A DNA stretch of 64,000 nucleotides from Cyclina sinensis (Eukaryota > Mollusca > Bivalvia > Venerida > Veneridae), in contig JAAONU010000001.1 in assembly GCA_012932295.1 (NCBI GenBank), forward strand, positions 60,390,927 through 60,454,926. Direction: 5' to 3'. The translations under genes were made by a program, and so were the position numbers. Below, piece after piece: positions 1 through 13,442 of this stretch. Numbering within the stretch: position 1 is the stretch's first letter; every line of letters begins with the position of its first letter. The notes beneath the pieces were generated by a model. That model did not search any database. It was not told the DNA's origin and saw only the letters and a program-made list of their open reading frames with translations.

Positions 1-379
1 TATGATGACAAATTACATGACAGACTTGTCAAAAGGATAATTATGTTTTAGACATTCATGTTTGTATCAGATACTCATGATACTGGACTTTTTTAAATTA
101 TAATTTCTAATTAAAATTTAAACTTATGGACCACAAAATTTCTTCCTTGCCATTTTAAAGACTGTTTCACATCAATTTTTTTAACCTGATATTTTTATTT
201 ATTCTCACGGTGATAAATGCTATAAATTGCCATGTATGCAAATGATGTTAAATTTGATTTTCGATTTTTAATGATAGATTTAATATTTGGACATTTATTA
301 CTAGAGAAAAGCATTCAAATTTGCCAAACTGAGACTTCCTTTCATTTGTAAGAATTAATTCTAGACCAATAGCGTTGGG

Positions 380-414
<35 letters not shown>
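380..414. repeat. (GA)n microsatellite
   Basis: A run of GA dinucleotides with one interruption (gagaagag). It makes a leucine/serine-repeat frame on the minus strand that should not be taken for a gene. Confidence 0.95.
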
Positions 415-1540
415 ATGTGACATCACTACTGATGATGACAGACACGGAAGTCTTCGGTAATTTACGGCTTAAAGGTTTAATGTCAATCTAACAACAAAAC
501 ATGCGAAACAATCGCTAAAATAACCTGGCTGATTTGTGAAAAATAACCATAAATAGGTATAAAAACATCTATACGGCATTTTTGGCTATTGCACTAAATG
601 TCGCGCTATTTGTTCGGTAATTTCAAATTCTGTTCTTCACCTGAATTTCTGTCCGATTTTAAGGCATTGTCGCTATTTTGCACGTATTCAGTTAACTGAC
701 ATTTTACAGGGACTTTTTCCCTTAATTGTTACTGCAATTTCTTGTTTATGAAGAATCAAGTATGTGGAAAGGTAGTTGCAATCCTTAATTTAGAAAAAAA
801 GTTTTTACAAAACGAAACCCAATTTTGTTGACAAGAATATTATATTGTTCAATAGGATTATTCCTATGTCAAAATATCAATATTTGAGATATTTTCTTCT
901 AAAACTTAGTCATGCTAGAAGATTTATGATGCCTTAATTTTCAATTATATATCTTAATGTGATTATTATGTTTAAATTGCTCATATATATCATGCTAAAA
1001 CTAACGGAGATAAACTATAGATAATGTTGCCAACATATCATTAATTGTTCTAAAATTATAAGGTTGAAAAAGCCAGTTTCTTATATTTAAAACTTGACAT
1101 AAGTTTCTTTGTATACCAACTTTTTTTATTCCAAACGAAATGTTCTTTATCCTTGTTAAATGTGTCAGAAAGATTAAACAGAAACTGTTTCCTTTAAGTC
1201 TGTTAAAGGTTAGCCTTTGCATTGCTTGAAGAGATAAAAAAGCGATTATTTAAGACTCTTTGAAAGTTTTAGGAATACTCTCTATATTCCGTATAAAATA
1301 TAATTCAACTCTAATAATTTTTCATTTTAGCCGTTCGTCAAAGGTCAGTCACGCATTTGTTTTCGAGACTTCTATTAAAATCTTGTGAGGTTGATAGAGT
1401 TAACAAAATTTTGTATTTGCTTGATATTTGTTATACAAGCCTCGTTGGCCTTACTAAAATTACAAAGAAGACAAACACAACAATATTCTTTCGGGTTTTT
1501 TTTCTCCGGATGAAGCCTTAACCTCTATATAAACATGTAA

Positions 1541-2000
1541 TATAGCGACGTCTGCGAAAAAGCACGTTTGCCCTTTCACTGCAATGTGTTTTCATAATTG
1601 AATTCTGAAGCAATCGTATTTTGTTTCTTGACCCGCACAATCTAATAAACAATGACTTTTTTGGATTTTGCAGTATACACGACTTTTCGTTCAGTGTCTT
1701 CTTGTGATATTGTAAAAAACTACAACGCGTTCATCATTTCTCGTGTGGTTTTCCTTGTTCGGGTAATTAAATCATACTGACTTCACGTCAACTCCTCTGG
1801 GAGACATAAATATGTAAGGAACCAAGAATAAACGATGATTTGCATTTAAGATACCTTAGATAATATAAATTAACGTTTTATGTCCGTAGGAGTATTGTTC
1901 TAATGTCACGTAGGTGACCTTTGACTCTTTTACATGGCTGCGGAACTTGAAACGGAGAATACCATTTATAAATGTCTCTTATTCGCTTTGTCCCGCAGCT
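1541..2000. repeat. Diverged duplicated segment, copy 1
   Basis: This stretch is recognisably similar to 4002-4400 in the same orientation. Shared landmarks in order are gcgacgtc, cataattga(a/g)tctg, gacccgca, acttttcgtt, atatgtaa, gcattt(t)aaga, ttaatgtccgta and a ggctg/ggctac block. Similarity is patchy, so the duplication looks old. No coding function is visible in either copy. Confidence 0.6.
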
Positions 2001-2619
2001 TTTATTATAAAATATGAAATTTCAGCGATGTCTTAATGACGTTTCTCTTTGAAAATCTTGAGTCGACAAGATATGGTAATTAATTTATATTTCCTGACAT
2101 TTAGTTATATCGCCCTTTTCAACATGTTTGAACAAAAATATATCATTAACAAAGTTGGCAAAGGGAACAATCAATGTGGCTTATTGATTAATTAAGGAAT
2201 GAAATAGCATGCTTATACCAAAAGGCTACATTCTAACTACATATATACTTGTTTCGTTAGTTTAGTTGTTCTCTGTTATTCTAACTTCCGTTCGCGAACA
2301 AATTCCTGTTCGAATTTTTGCACACATTAATTCAGGAACATAATAATAACTGAATTTAGTAAAAATATAGCTTTAAATCTTCTTTGTTATCTTTAATATT
2401 CGTGGTTTTCCTTAACTTATAGATTTAATGAGCTGTCATATTGTGGTATGGTTTATAGCAATGTCTACTCTTTGATCGCATGACGGTAAAATTAGATGCA
2501 AAAATTATAAAAGCTAATTTCCTGTATTTTCCCATTAAATGATTAATAAATTTATTAACAAATAGGTGAGCAACATAATCTGCCACAAGACTGTCAAAAT
2601 GCATTTAAAAGTAAATTTC

Positions 2620-2747
2620 CTACCCGAATGTAACAGTGAAAGCTCGGGATCCTACTCGAATGTAACAGTGAAAGCTCGGGATCCTACTCGAATGTAACAG
2701 TGAAAGCTCGGGATCCTACCCGAATGTAACAGTGAAAGCTCGGGATC
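2620..2747. repeat. 32-bp minisatellite, four copies
   Basis: Exactly four head-to-tail 32-bp units of the form CTACYCGAATGTAACAGTGA plus AAGCTCGGGATC. Units 1 and 4 carry CCCGA, which is complementary to the TCGGG near the end of each unit, so each of these can form a small stem. Units 2 and 3 have CTCGA instead. The four copies are otherwise nearly identical, implying recent expansion. Confidence 0.95.
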
Positions 2748-2968
2748 AAAGAGAAAGGCTTATTTATACGAATGTTAAAACATCTTAGGCAGTGCGTGAT
2801 CGTTGTTTTGGTCAATAAAGTAATCGTGAATATAATCGGGGAAGGTTACACATTTGATGAGTCTATAAAAAAATCAAAAGTTAGGTGAGATAGCTAAAAT
2901 ACAAAGAGACAAAGAATTCTGAGTAGTCAAAGGTATATACTTTTTGCCTTTATTTGCTTCAGTTCAGA

Positions 2969-3239
2969 TTGATTGATTTGGGGTTTAACGCCAGTTTTAA
3001 CAGCTAAGGTCATATCCCAGCGGTCCGTCCACCTAACCAGTGTTCCTGGGTATCCAACCAGTTTACTAACCAATTTCTCCGCAAGTGACTGCCTACTTCC
3101 TCACTTGCTTCAGAGGTGAGGGACAAATGACCAATAGATCAATTATCACGGAGAAATTTTGCCGGCCCTGATGGGGATTGAACCGAGATCTTCAAGACTG
3201 ACAATCCGATGCTCTACTGATTGAGCTAGCCGGGCCGGC
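2969..3239 (-). mobile_element. tRNA-derived SINE, bivalve type
   Basis: Read on the minus strand, the element starts at 3239 with a tRNA-like head (3239-3161). The head has a perfect 7-bp acceptor-type stem (GCCGGCC with GGCCGGC), an A-box-like TAGCTCAATCAG and a B-box-like GGTTCAATCCC, so it should carry an internal RNA polymerase III promoter. A body of about 190 bp follows and ends in the tail ggcgttaaacc then ccaaatcaatcaatc, a tail shared by many bivalve SINEs (V-SINE/RUDI-like families). It is a non-autonomous retroposon with no protein. Full length or nearly so; target duplications were not resolved. Confidence 0.8.
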
Positions 3240-3678
3240 TAAATCGTAATTTTTCATCCGAAACAGGCATACGCAATCATTATGCTCACTAGCTATTCTC
3301 ACTTTAAGAGACCATCCATATGTTCCACCAATTTTTAGAATACATTTAACTTGAATCGGTAAGTTACAACGTATTGCATGAATTGTTAATTTCTCTACGT
3401 TCTATAGTCCGCATAAACAAATCATTCTAGGATGTACTTTGACAACTACATATTCGATCAGTTATCAGAGATTTGTTTTTCTCTCAAAAGTTCCGTTGAC
3501 TGGCTTAGGTAAACCTCGTTTGTGCTTGTGACAAAGTAGTCACAACGTTCTTCTTCGTTATGTCAACATGCTCCCCTCAACTTACTTTCAAACGCAAAAA
3601 TGTGACCTCCTGAAGAACACTGATTAAAATCGTGAATTCGCAAAAGCATCTAAATGTGTTTTAGGTTTCTTGTAACTC

Positions 3679-3700
3679 GTGTGTGTGTGTGTGTGTGTGT
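3679..3700. repeat. (GT)11 microsatellite
   Basis: Uninterrupted GT dinucleotide run. Confidence 0.95.
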
Positions 3701-4001
3701 TAATCTTCAATCTTATGATAGAGGGATAGTGTTACTACAAAAAACGCAATCATTTACATAAAGATTTTTATCCTGCCCTAATTTCCATCTGCTTCTTATC
3801 AAATTCAATAACTTTTCTAATTACAATATTCCGTGTAGGAAATGGTTGATTATGAATTAGTTGCATTAGTTACACTTTTTTCAATATTCGTTATTAACGC
3901 CATAGCCATTCCACTGCAGTCTGAATGCAAGAAAAACAAAATTTTAGCGTTCAAATTGACGCAGAAACCGCTGATAGAATGTTTCCTTTTGGGAGAAAAA
4001 A

Positions 4002-4400
4002 AGCGACGTCAGCGGACAAGCACGTCCTTTTCAATATGTTCTCTTTTCCATAATTGAGTCTGGAAGTAATCGCATCATTTGCCTGACCCGCAAAAATCTA
4101 ATAGTCAACGACATGGGATTTTCCAGGAAACACACTTTTTCGTTTAGCGTCTACTTGTAACAATTTGCATTCAATTACATTCCTTTTTTTAAGATACCTC
4201 ATTTACGACAGACATAATTATGTATAACAGCAAGAATTAACAACAATTTGCATTTTTAAGACGCCTTAGTTAATATTCTTTGTAGTTTAATGTCCGTATG
4301 AATAATGGTTTGATGTTGTCTGAGTGATTAAACATTACGTCCGTATTTATGGCTACCGAAGTGGATTGAAGGGGATACATTGATTGTCTGCTTATTCAAT
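4002..4400. repeat. Diverged duplicated segment, copy 2
   Basis: Partner of 1541-2000, same orientation, about 2.4 kb away. The SINE and the 32-bp minisatellite lie between the two copies and are in neither, so they arose independently of the duplication. Confidence 0.6.
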
Positions 4401-4460
4401 GTGTCTATAGAATGTTTCATTTTGAAAACCAGGAATTTGGTTTCTTTGAAGGAACAAAGT

Positions 4461-6359
4461 ATAATCAGTAATTTTTACTGCATAACACCACAAAGTTAGT
4501 AAGTTTGTTGTTTATGTTGTTGTTTGTACAATTCAAATATATCTGAAGCTGGTTTTGTTTGTAATACTGATAAACAATCAAAGCACGGAGAGTACTTAAC
4601 ATCTGATAAAAAAGTCATAATAAAAAATTTAAGACATCTATGTGTAACACTCTCTGCACCACTTGGACGGCTTTGTATATATTTGTATGATGACACTTAT
4701 GTCCTGTAAGCTATCTGGAAAATTACTATGGCGTGTGAATGCTCCCATAAATATTATGAAATTCCGTGTAGTTTATCATATTTCTGCGAGACTTTTCAGC
4801 AGGGAGTTTATTTATGCAACACCAGGAATATATTTTCTATTTTCCTTGGACTATTATATGGTGTCCGTAATGAATTCTGGCTGTAGAAGTATTGAAACAA
4901 CTGATTTTATTCTTATTTATAGACATATACAAAAACTAATAAAAATAAAAAGCTCAAAAGAGTAAAGAACAGATAAGAATTTGGCTTTATCGTTTTGATG
5001 CAGTCACTTCTCACACCACTCAATCACCAGTAAATCAATGTTTGTTGGAGTGAATCAAACTAAATAGAATTCATAACATAGAAAGACTGGAAGAAAACTT
5101 GTGCAAATGCATCGATGGTCTGAAGGACAAACTTCACTAGTCCTTAATCACTATTCATCAAGAAAGTAATTGTTTATGTAAAAGTCCAGTAATAAGATCT
5201 GGAAACTCATTTTCTCATTCCTGAAATTGTAGACGGTTTCACCCCTCTGAGACATATAAAAGGCTTTTACAAGACGCATATTTATTTGCTAAAGGAAATA
5301 ATGAATATACTGGTATTTCTTTAGTTGATAATTATTTATATGAAATTGGGGTTGGCGAAATGTTGGTTTGAATATGACTTTAAAAGGAATTAGAAAAATT
5401 ATTTTTGCAATAATATATTTTTCTCTCAAATTTACATCACCCATTAAAGAATTTGGATCTATTGGAGGTTTCTAGATGTTCTTTTCTTTAAATGTGAAAC
5501 GTATTCATACAAACTGAATTGCACGATAAAAACTAGAAAAATATTAAACACCAACAGAAATCGTTCAGTTATACCTTTTGCACCATAGCTTTTATATAAA
5601 AATATCTTCTTTCCTCTATTGTATTACCTGTTCTTTACCAGTCCCAAACAAATGATATTTTGACTGTATGTTATAAACACAAATAGAGATCGCTTTCCAT
5701 AAATGTCCTTGTGGTGTATCAGCTTCCAAACCAAATTTATTTTCTTAAATTGAATATCTAAATTTGGTAGTTGCTTTCTCCGAACGTGATGTATAATGAT
5801 CGGGGGAAAAGATGTTTTGATGTGTAAATAATAGGGTTTTGACCATAAATTATGATGTCCTCTGCTATAGCAAAGTATTCTGCAAGAACATATGTAAAGG
5901 ATACGTGAAATATATTGCATCAATGGCAAAAAGTTTGCTTCTAAAACAATAGTTACAAATTTAACAGCTCCAAAAGTGATGTATTTATTATGAATGAGAT
6001 TTAGCCCGACAAAGACAAACGAAACCCAGTTTCTTTTTATTTAATAGACAAAGACTTCAACTCAGTAAATTGAATATGTGTATCAATCATAAATAGGTGT
6101 TTGTCTTTAGTTACAAAAATATTGATTAAAGTTAAGTTTAACGAAAGCTAATAATTAAAGCAAACACATTCAATTCACTCAAGAAGCTGCGTTTTCCAGA
6201 GGTTCTAAATTGCATTTATATCACAGTACCCGAATAGATTATTCCAATCGCCGTTGTATTCTTCGTCGGCATAAAGTCTTTGTATTCACTTAATATTATT
6301 CCTTTAGCTTTTATTTACTAGTCATTTTGAAATTCGTCCGGTTACTTGATTTCGTCCAC
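4461..6359. other. No gene seen
   Basis: AT-rich sequence with open frames of up to about 100 codons on both strands (for example 4663-4965 plus and 5624-5929 minus). None has a recognisable domain, good codon pattern or a partner exon. I see nothing supportable here. Confidence 0.5.
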
Positions 6360-7130
6360 AAATTAGAGTAATTTTTTGCTCCCCTTCGAAGAAGCCGGGC
6401 TATATGGCTTTGCACATGTCGGTCGGTCCGTCCGTCTGTAGACTAGACCTTGTCCGAACAATAACTCAACAAGTACTATTTGGCCCACAGCCTTTAAACC
6501 TCAATGGTTCTTTGCTCTTATTGAGTAAGAGACCCCTATTGCTTTTTGCAATCAGTAGGTGAAAGTTCAAAGTCTCTGTCACCTTGAATCTTAAAACCAT
6601 GTCCGCTCAATAACTCAAGTAACATTTGACCCACAACCTTCAAAATTCATGGAATGGTTACACTTATTGAGTAAAAGATCCTTATTGTTTTTGAGCTCAG
6701 TAGATCAAAGGTCAAGGTCACGATCACCTGAAATCAATATCTAGAGAATGTTTTAGCTTACAGTCCTCAGATTTGGTGGAGAAATTGGCCATGACATGAA
6801 AATCACCCTTTATTGATTTTGAAGTAAATAGGTCAACTTTCAAGGTCGCTCTGACCTTGACCAAGGAAAGCTTGACCGACCAATAACTAGAGAACGCTTT
6901 GGATTACGGTTCTCAGATTTGGTTGGGAGGTTAGTCATAACCTGTAAATGACCTTTATTGATTTTGAGGTCAGTAGGGCAAAGGTCAAGGTCACTGTGAC
7001 CTTCACTACAAAAACTTGTCTGCAGTCTTTAGATTTGGTAGTGTTGTTGGACATGACCTTTAGATGACCCATATTGATTTTGAGGTCAGTAAGTCAAAGG
7101 TTAAAGTCGCGTTTAGAAAGCCATGTAACA
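6360..7130 (+). repeat. Diverged tandem-repeat block, molluscan 'aggtcaaggtcac' family
   Basis: The block opens with ccccttcgaagaag, a tatatggctttgcacatgtc segment and a ggtcggtccgtccgtc stretch. About four diverged units of roughly 180-200 bp follow, each containing variants of 'caataactc', 'tttgac/ggcccaca', 'attgagtaa', 'ttgattttgaggtcagtag' and 'aaaggtcaaggtcac'. The same opening and unit vocabulary recur at 26.79 kb, and related phrases at 59.08 and 61.5 kb. No open frame runs through it. Confidence 0.75.
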
Positions 7131-8359
7131 TGACTAATTGGTTGGCATTAGAGGGGGGGCATATATGTATTACAAACATCTCTTTCGCGTCTGGCTTTAA
7201 AACATATTAAATGAAAATATTCCCAAACTACAATGTACAAGATTAAAGAAAATAAAGGATACGGAACCTTGAAAAACAAGGTTTTGACGAATGTAGATAG
7301 GTAAAGGCATTGTCTTAATAACACAGCATGTCTGTTTTTTTGTTTTTTCTTAGAAAAAAAAAACAAAAAAGACACAAAAAAAAACGAAAAAAAAAAACCA
7401 TAACAGCTTAAAACAACATGATAAGCGTTTCAAAAGAAGGTCATTTTTGATGATTCGAAATAATCAAAGCAACACCGATAAAAGTATCTATTTATCAAGA
7501 TAACACAGCAGTTGTTGACATTTTGTTCTTTCTATACATATGAACATTTGAGAGAAAAATGAAAGGAAAAAGACAGGTGACCTAGATACATGTAGACTAT
7601 TCTCTACTTTTCTTTTGTATACAAATAGAATTTTTCACTTGGAACTTTAACAAATACTAGCGATTTTGTCTCAGTGACAACATACATTCATGAAATTATA
7701 TTGTAATTTGCCGCCGTCGAAGTCTTTGTTAAGCAGAACTTGTTTAGTATTTGCATGTAAGCTAGTGGCATAAGGCGGTACAATTCTATGTTTATTACAT
7801 CTGCATCTAAACATAGAAACAGACTGGCAAAATTGAATTTCAAATCATGAAATAAAATCATATCTTATGTACTGTTAGCTCTCTTTCTAAGCAAGAGATC
7901 TTTTGTGTGCTTTATTTTTCGAGTGGTAAAATTAAAAGGATGATTAATTTTGACATGACAATGTTTAATTTCTCTGTAATAGGCACATATTACACTGCTT
8001 ATGAACGAAAAAAACATCAGCAGTTCTCAAAACCACAGTTTGACACTTGTGAAATATGGAGTTTTTCCGAAGTATCCAATCCCTAAATGATACTACTATT
8101 AAAAAAATCTTATTAGGTTTGCAAGTTGTTTTTGTGTGTAAAAGGAGTTAAACAAAAAGAACTAAAATTTAACAAAAAAGCTTAACAGAGAATTATATTA
8201 TGAACTATATCCATTAATTCCTAAGTGACTGTATTTGTGGTATATACTTTCCGCCGAAAGGTTTTACCATGCTAAAATAATGCTAAAACAATTTATCAAA
8301 ACGACAGTAATTTACGCAGTCGTATATGTTGTGAAAAGTTTTTAGCTGAAAAAAGTTAC

Positions 8360-8452
8360 AGTAGTGTGTACATATTTACAACATCTTAAAGGTAGTTTGT
8401 ACATGTTTACAAAATCTTCAAGGTAGTTTGTACATGTTTACAAAATCTTCAA
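8360..8452. repeat. 31-bp tandem repeat, three copies
   Basis: Units 8391-8421 and 8422-8452 are identical 31-mers starting ggtagtttgtacatgtttac. A degenerate unit precedes them at 8360-8390 (gtagtgtgtacatatttaca). Confidence 0.9.
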
Positions 8453-10918
8453 GGTAGGAGAAGTTTGTAATTTCACATCCCATGAGCGGAATTTAATTTC
8501 TTTGCTGTGCAAGACTTCTGAAAACTAGGAAGCAGTCATAAACAAACTTTTCTTTTCTATTACATTAGATTTTGTCTACACGTGATAATGTCCAGCAGTT
8601 TATATTGAATTTCAAAGGATGATGTGTTCTTGACGAAAGTAATTTTGTGCCGCACCTCATAAAGTGAATAAATATTCATTAGATTTATGCGTTAGAATTT
8701 CTTAATAGAACACGAAACAAAAAAGTCTTATATTTGAAAAGGCAATTATGTCCGATTCACATTATTTCGAGATAGATTATTGTGGGTAAGATTGGTCTCG
8801 TGATAACACGCAAATGTTAGACACTACAACACAAACAATATTTACTGAGAAAAAAGTCTACAACAAAACTCTGAAGAATTTTCCAGTTAATGAAAAAGTT
8901 GTGCTAGCTTTAGTTTTATAAACTTGAATAAATAAAATTGTAAATATAATTATAATCCCCTTTGAAATATGCAGCAAACGTACATGAGTATGAGTGGTTG
9001 ATAAATGAAGTTGTTCCTTTGATTAGGTTATGTGACCCAAAGGGTTTGGGTTAGGATCCTTCAACTTTGTTAAATTCACACCTTCTTAGTAACCTAATAT
9101 TTGAAAAACACAATAATAAAATGTTATCTCATTAAGAAGACATGTATCAAGTATTAGAATATAGTCAATCATAAGGCATATAAACATCTTGTTCATCATT
9201 AATACATTGCATGCACGACGTTGTGAAATTGTTCGTGACCACGAATGTTCGAAGTGGATGTTTGATACAAGTACTTGCGTATCGTATCCTACGAAATAGA
9301 ATTCAATAGGCTTACCCAATAGACTTTCTTAATGGAATACGAAACAAAAAGGTGTATTTTATGTAGGAAATATTATAATCAGATTTTTTTTTAAAAGTCA
9401 AGATAGGTGCTTCTCTAGGTAAGACTGTTCTTTCGATTAAGTGCAGTATTATATATAATAATAACACAAACTTTATTATATTAACATACAGTTTAAACTT
9501 GTATAACAAAAGAAATCAGAGTCTTTCAAAATTAAATGATTTCTTACGGAACCTGTATTATTTACATGCACTTCTTAAGTGTATAACTTTATGTGGTGCA
9601 ACTGTGGCTTAATCAGAGTTCGCGGGTTGAATTCTAAACAATGTTGAATGTAAATTGCAGTCGTCTATTTTATGGCAAGGGTACTTATCAATGCTCCAGA
9701 TATTCGTAGCTGCCACTTCGCATACCACATATAATTAAGTATGCAAAAAGTTAGTATATTGATGTGTATATTATGTTTTTAAAGTCAATGGACCAGTCTT
9801 TTGACATTTTGAAAATTGTATAGAGTGATCTATCTTAGAGCATAGGAAGTTAGAAGAAAAATTGGTCTTTCTGTTGCACAAACATTGTATTTATTCGTTC
9901 ATATCCAAGCTACGATCACGTAATTGCAAAGTGCTAAATATATTTAGGGTGTTTAATTTGCCTCATATTAACATTTCAATGATACTAGCATTCTTCTTAA
10001 TTCGATACATAAATCGTTGACTTGTTGGCCCTTTCAAAATTGTTTTTGACGTGTGATATACTGTCTCTAAAACTCTTGTGATATTACAGAATTAAACATG
10101 TGCTTTTTTAGTTATACACGGACTCATCTGTACCAAATCAAACAAGGTGCCGCGTGGCCTATCTTATAAGCAAATATATACCTGTCAACCTGATGCTATT
10201 ATTTATCTTTTGTGTTTAAATACCCTTTAACGAATCCCTTAAACAATTTTATCAATGAGACACATTACCTCATTTAAAAATCTTTGATTAATAACTGACA
10301 CACACAAAATCTTCTTTGTATTATTCATCTATAGATGAATCATCACAGATAGACTTGAATTTTTATGGAAATGGTAGGATCGTGTTTATAGCAAATGAGT
10401 GGGACCTGATGAGAACAGGCTTTACAGACAACGCTTTTCATCATAGAAGTTACAAACGTACTTCAATGGTCATATGACTGCATAAATTATTTAATATTTC
10501 ATTCCAAGAGATTGTGTGTCTGCCCAAAACAACGCAGCATTCCAGCTCATTAGGATTATATTTTACAAATTTCATTCGGCATGCTTAATGCATAAAACAT
10601 TTAAAAAAATAAAACTGATGTTTTTGCTTGACTGGATTTGTCTGTATTTACTAGTGTTAATAGACTGTAATTATTAAAGTAATCCGTTAAATTTGATTAT
10701 AAGATTTAAAAGAACGTTAAATAATGATGTTATTCTATTATGTTTGTAAGACAAATGCCCAAAGTGTAGTGAAAGAGTACCGGACGTAGTAAAACTTCGA
10801 ATGATAAACGTCTCCGGCAAAAGTCTAAAGTTTTCCAAAAATTGAAACATTTGTAATTGCAGTGGTGGTAACAACTTTTGTGAAAATGTCTTTCCCTTAC
10901 GTAAACATTTTTCAAGTT

Positions 10919-10936
10919 CCCCCCCCCCCCCCCCCC
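10919..10936. repeat. Poly(C) run of 18
   Basis: Eighteen consecutive C residues. It gives a glycine run in a minus-strand frame that I do not regard as coding. Confidence 0.95.
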
Positions 10937-13442
10937 TGATGTTTGATCGGAACGTTTCACGTTTAAATCATTTTTATCAAATAGACATTAAACGAATTTT
11001 AGTTTCCATTTTCCTGTAAAAATCATACAGCTGCTATATGTGATTAAGACTATCTAGGCAAGAAAAAAATGTTTGTGTTAATGAATAAAATTGTTATACA
11101 TAAATTTTAAATCATTGTTATAATTTTGTAAAAGGTTCAATATTTCGATCAAACAAACTTTGCTCCATTTGAAGGGAGGCAAAAATTAAATTCACTTAAA
11201 TAGAAAACTAACTTGGAAATATTCAAAAGTAAATTATTCGTTAACTACTTCAACGATTTTTTATATTTGGTTTTATAGGACATGCTTTAGATGTAGAACA
11301 TAACAGATACTGACGAAACTCAAAACAGAGATTCACGGGAAACAAATAGACATGAAATAGATTTGCTGAGTTTGCGAGAACATTTTCATTTCAAAGAAAC
11401 TTCTCGAGACTGTATTTACAACCATAAAACTTCAATAAATGAATATGATATTTGTTTAAATTTTATAAGAAAATATAGCTTTACTTCTCAGAACATATAG
11501 CACGAAGGAAAAGAAATGACAGAAAAGGTAAAACAAACTAGCATGCTTTTAAACGGAATGTTTCTTCTCTTTAGGATTAACAACTGGACCTCACGAAACA
11601 GCTTGTTGCAGCTTTTTATAGTTTTTCCCCCAAGAAACATTTCAGTAGCGCCGTAATTATTTTTGTTGTCGACTTTATAAAGGCTATAAGCAAAGACTTT
11701 ACGCAATGCATCATTTTCAAAAATAATTTTTTTTTCTTTTTTTTTTTTTACAGTTGATATGCTGTTTCAGTACACAAGTAAGCCTATATCTGTTATATCT
11801 CTATGAAATACAAATCCCACTAACTATAATCAAAAACCGTATAAATAATATACTGTAACATTGCATTAATTAATTACTATGCAATTTTGCTGTAAATAGT
11901 TTCTCTTTGTAATTATTTTAGAAATCGCTCATCTCGTGAGAGGAAGCGTACATCTAGTCTTCACATAACCAGCAATTCATTCTTTCGGCTCCTGCAGTGT
12001 GAGAGAGTCATAAACTTTCTTTGTCTTCTGCAGTAGATTCTGTAAACATGGGATTAAGTCCAGCTAACTGTATTATATATGGTTTCCAAAGGTTATGTTT
12101 TCGTGACGAAAGTAATTTCGTGCCGCACCTCATATGATATAGGGTTCCCTAGACTTATGCAACAGAAATTCTTTATTAAGCCTAACACGACATGTCTTAG
12201 ATCTAAACAGCAATATAATCAGACATCAGACTTTACATAATGTCACTATAGATCTTATTCTAAGATTCTCTTTAATCACGCAATGATAGGAGTTATGACT
12301 CTGAACATTCGTAAATTTAAAATGCCTGTATCAAGTCTAGAGAGACTTTCAATCAATAAAATTTCTGTAATCTGTTGCAAACACAATGGTCTTCAAAGTT
12401 ATCCCATGATATTAACTAAAAAAGTTTCGTGTTTAAGCAGTTGACTTCTTGAGTTATTCTTAAGACATGTCTATGATTTTGAATACTAGTAGAGCAGTGG
12501 ATATTATCTTTAACAGACCCTTACCCGCAGTCTGTCTAAGTCCAAATCATGTCGATTGTGCATTCTGCATTTACACTTCTTATTTACCTGAATGTTTGTA
12601 ATATCTCCTGATAGTTCCAATCTTTAGACGAACCTTTCATATTAAGTGTTAAAAAAGGTTTGTCGACTTCAGTCTGAAATTAACCTTTAATATATCCGTT
12701 TCTGAAAGATTCTAGAAACGGTTTAACACCCACTTTGTCTTTGATGGTTAAATTCAGTAAGAAATGATGTTACGAAATCAAGACTCTGTCAATAGATTTT
12801 CTAAATCATTTTGATCTTTCCGTTACGCTGAATTGTTTCATGTTCAAGCCATGATCACTAATATATTAAGTTTGTAATTCCATTGTGTTGAACCTACTCA
12901 ATGGTTGATAACATGTAATGACTCGATGTCGCTCATTTTCTTCGAATTCGGCTTCGTTTAGTTGATTGATAATCATTTCGTGAACAAAATGCACAGTCCA
13001 TCACATTAGTTTTTATTTCATAGTAAGAACTATTAATTTTGTTTCTATGTAAAATTATACCCTTCTCTCTCCTAGGGCCAAATCAAACAAATTCACCACA
13101 TTTTAATGCTTATTCGATTGTATGATAACAAGTTAATTGAAGTAATAATTGGTGATTTTAATCAAAACCTAGTTAGAAAATGCTCTTGCAAGCGGAGATA
13201 CGAACCTGTTTTGTTTTGTTTCATTTAAAGGCAGGAACAAACTTTATTCACTTAAAAAAAGTAAACATGAAATGAACCCTTAATAAATTCCAGAAACATT
13301 TCTGTGTTTGGAAACTAATAAAATGGCATCTTGCATCTAGATTATAAGGGCATACATCCTTTCAAGTCAACCCAAAACATCTTGCAATCGGTAACCATTC
13401 TTTAACTAGCTGGCGGCTCCCCAACCGGCCGCATTTGAACAA

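Larger units (their letters stand above)
1..2619. other. AT-rich intergenic or intronic DNA, no gene seen
   Basis: Only short open frames occur, with simple-sequence or low-complexity translations and no recognisable domain. The stretch contains a GA microsatellite and the first copy of a diverged duplication (both listed separately). I see no splice-site-bounded exon that reads like protein. Confidence 0.6.
7131..12089. other. No gene seen; scattered diverged repeats
   Basis: No supportable exon. A segment near 8625-8720 (cttgacgaaagtaattttgt, gccgcacctcata, then an attagatttatgcgttagaa motif) resembles the start of the 12.09-kb duplication unit, and a further partial relative lies near 9312-9345. 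These suggest older, decayed copies of the same unit. Confidence 0.5.

Noticed and set aside
3161..3239. A functional tRNA gene on the minus strand
   Set aside because: It has a good acceptor-type stem and B box but continues into a SINE body and tail, so it is a SINE head.
3842..4057. 71-codon frame with a signal-peptide-like start (VALVTLFSIFVINAIA)
   Set aside because: No family match, no supporting exon, and it runs into a duplicated segment whose other copy is not open in that frame.
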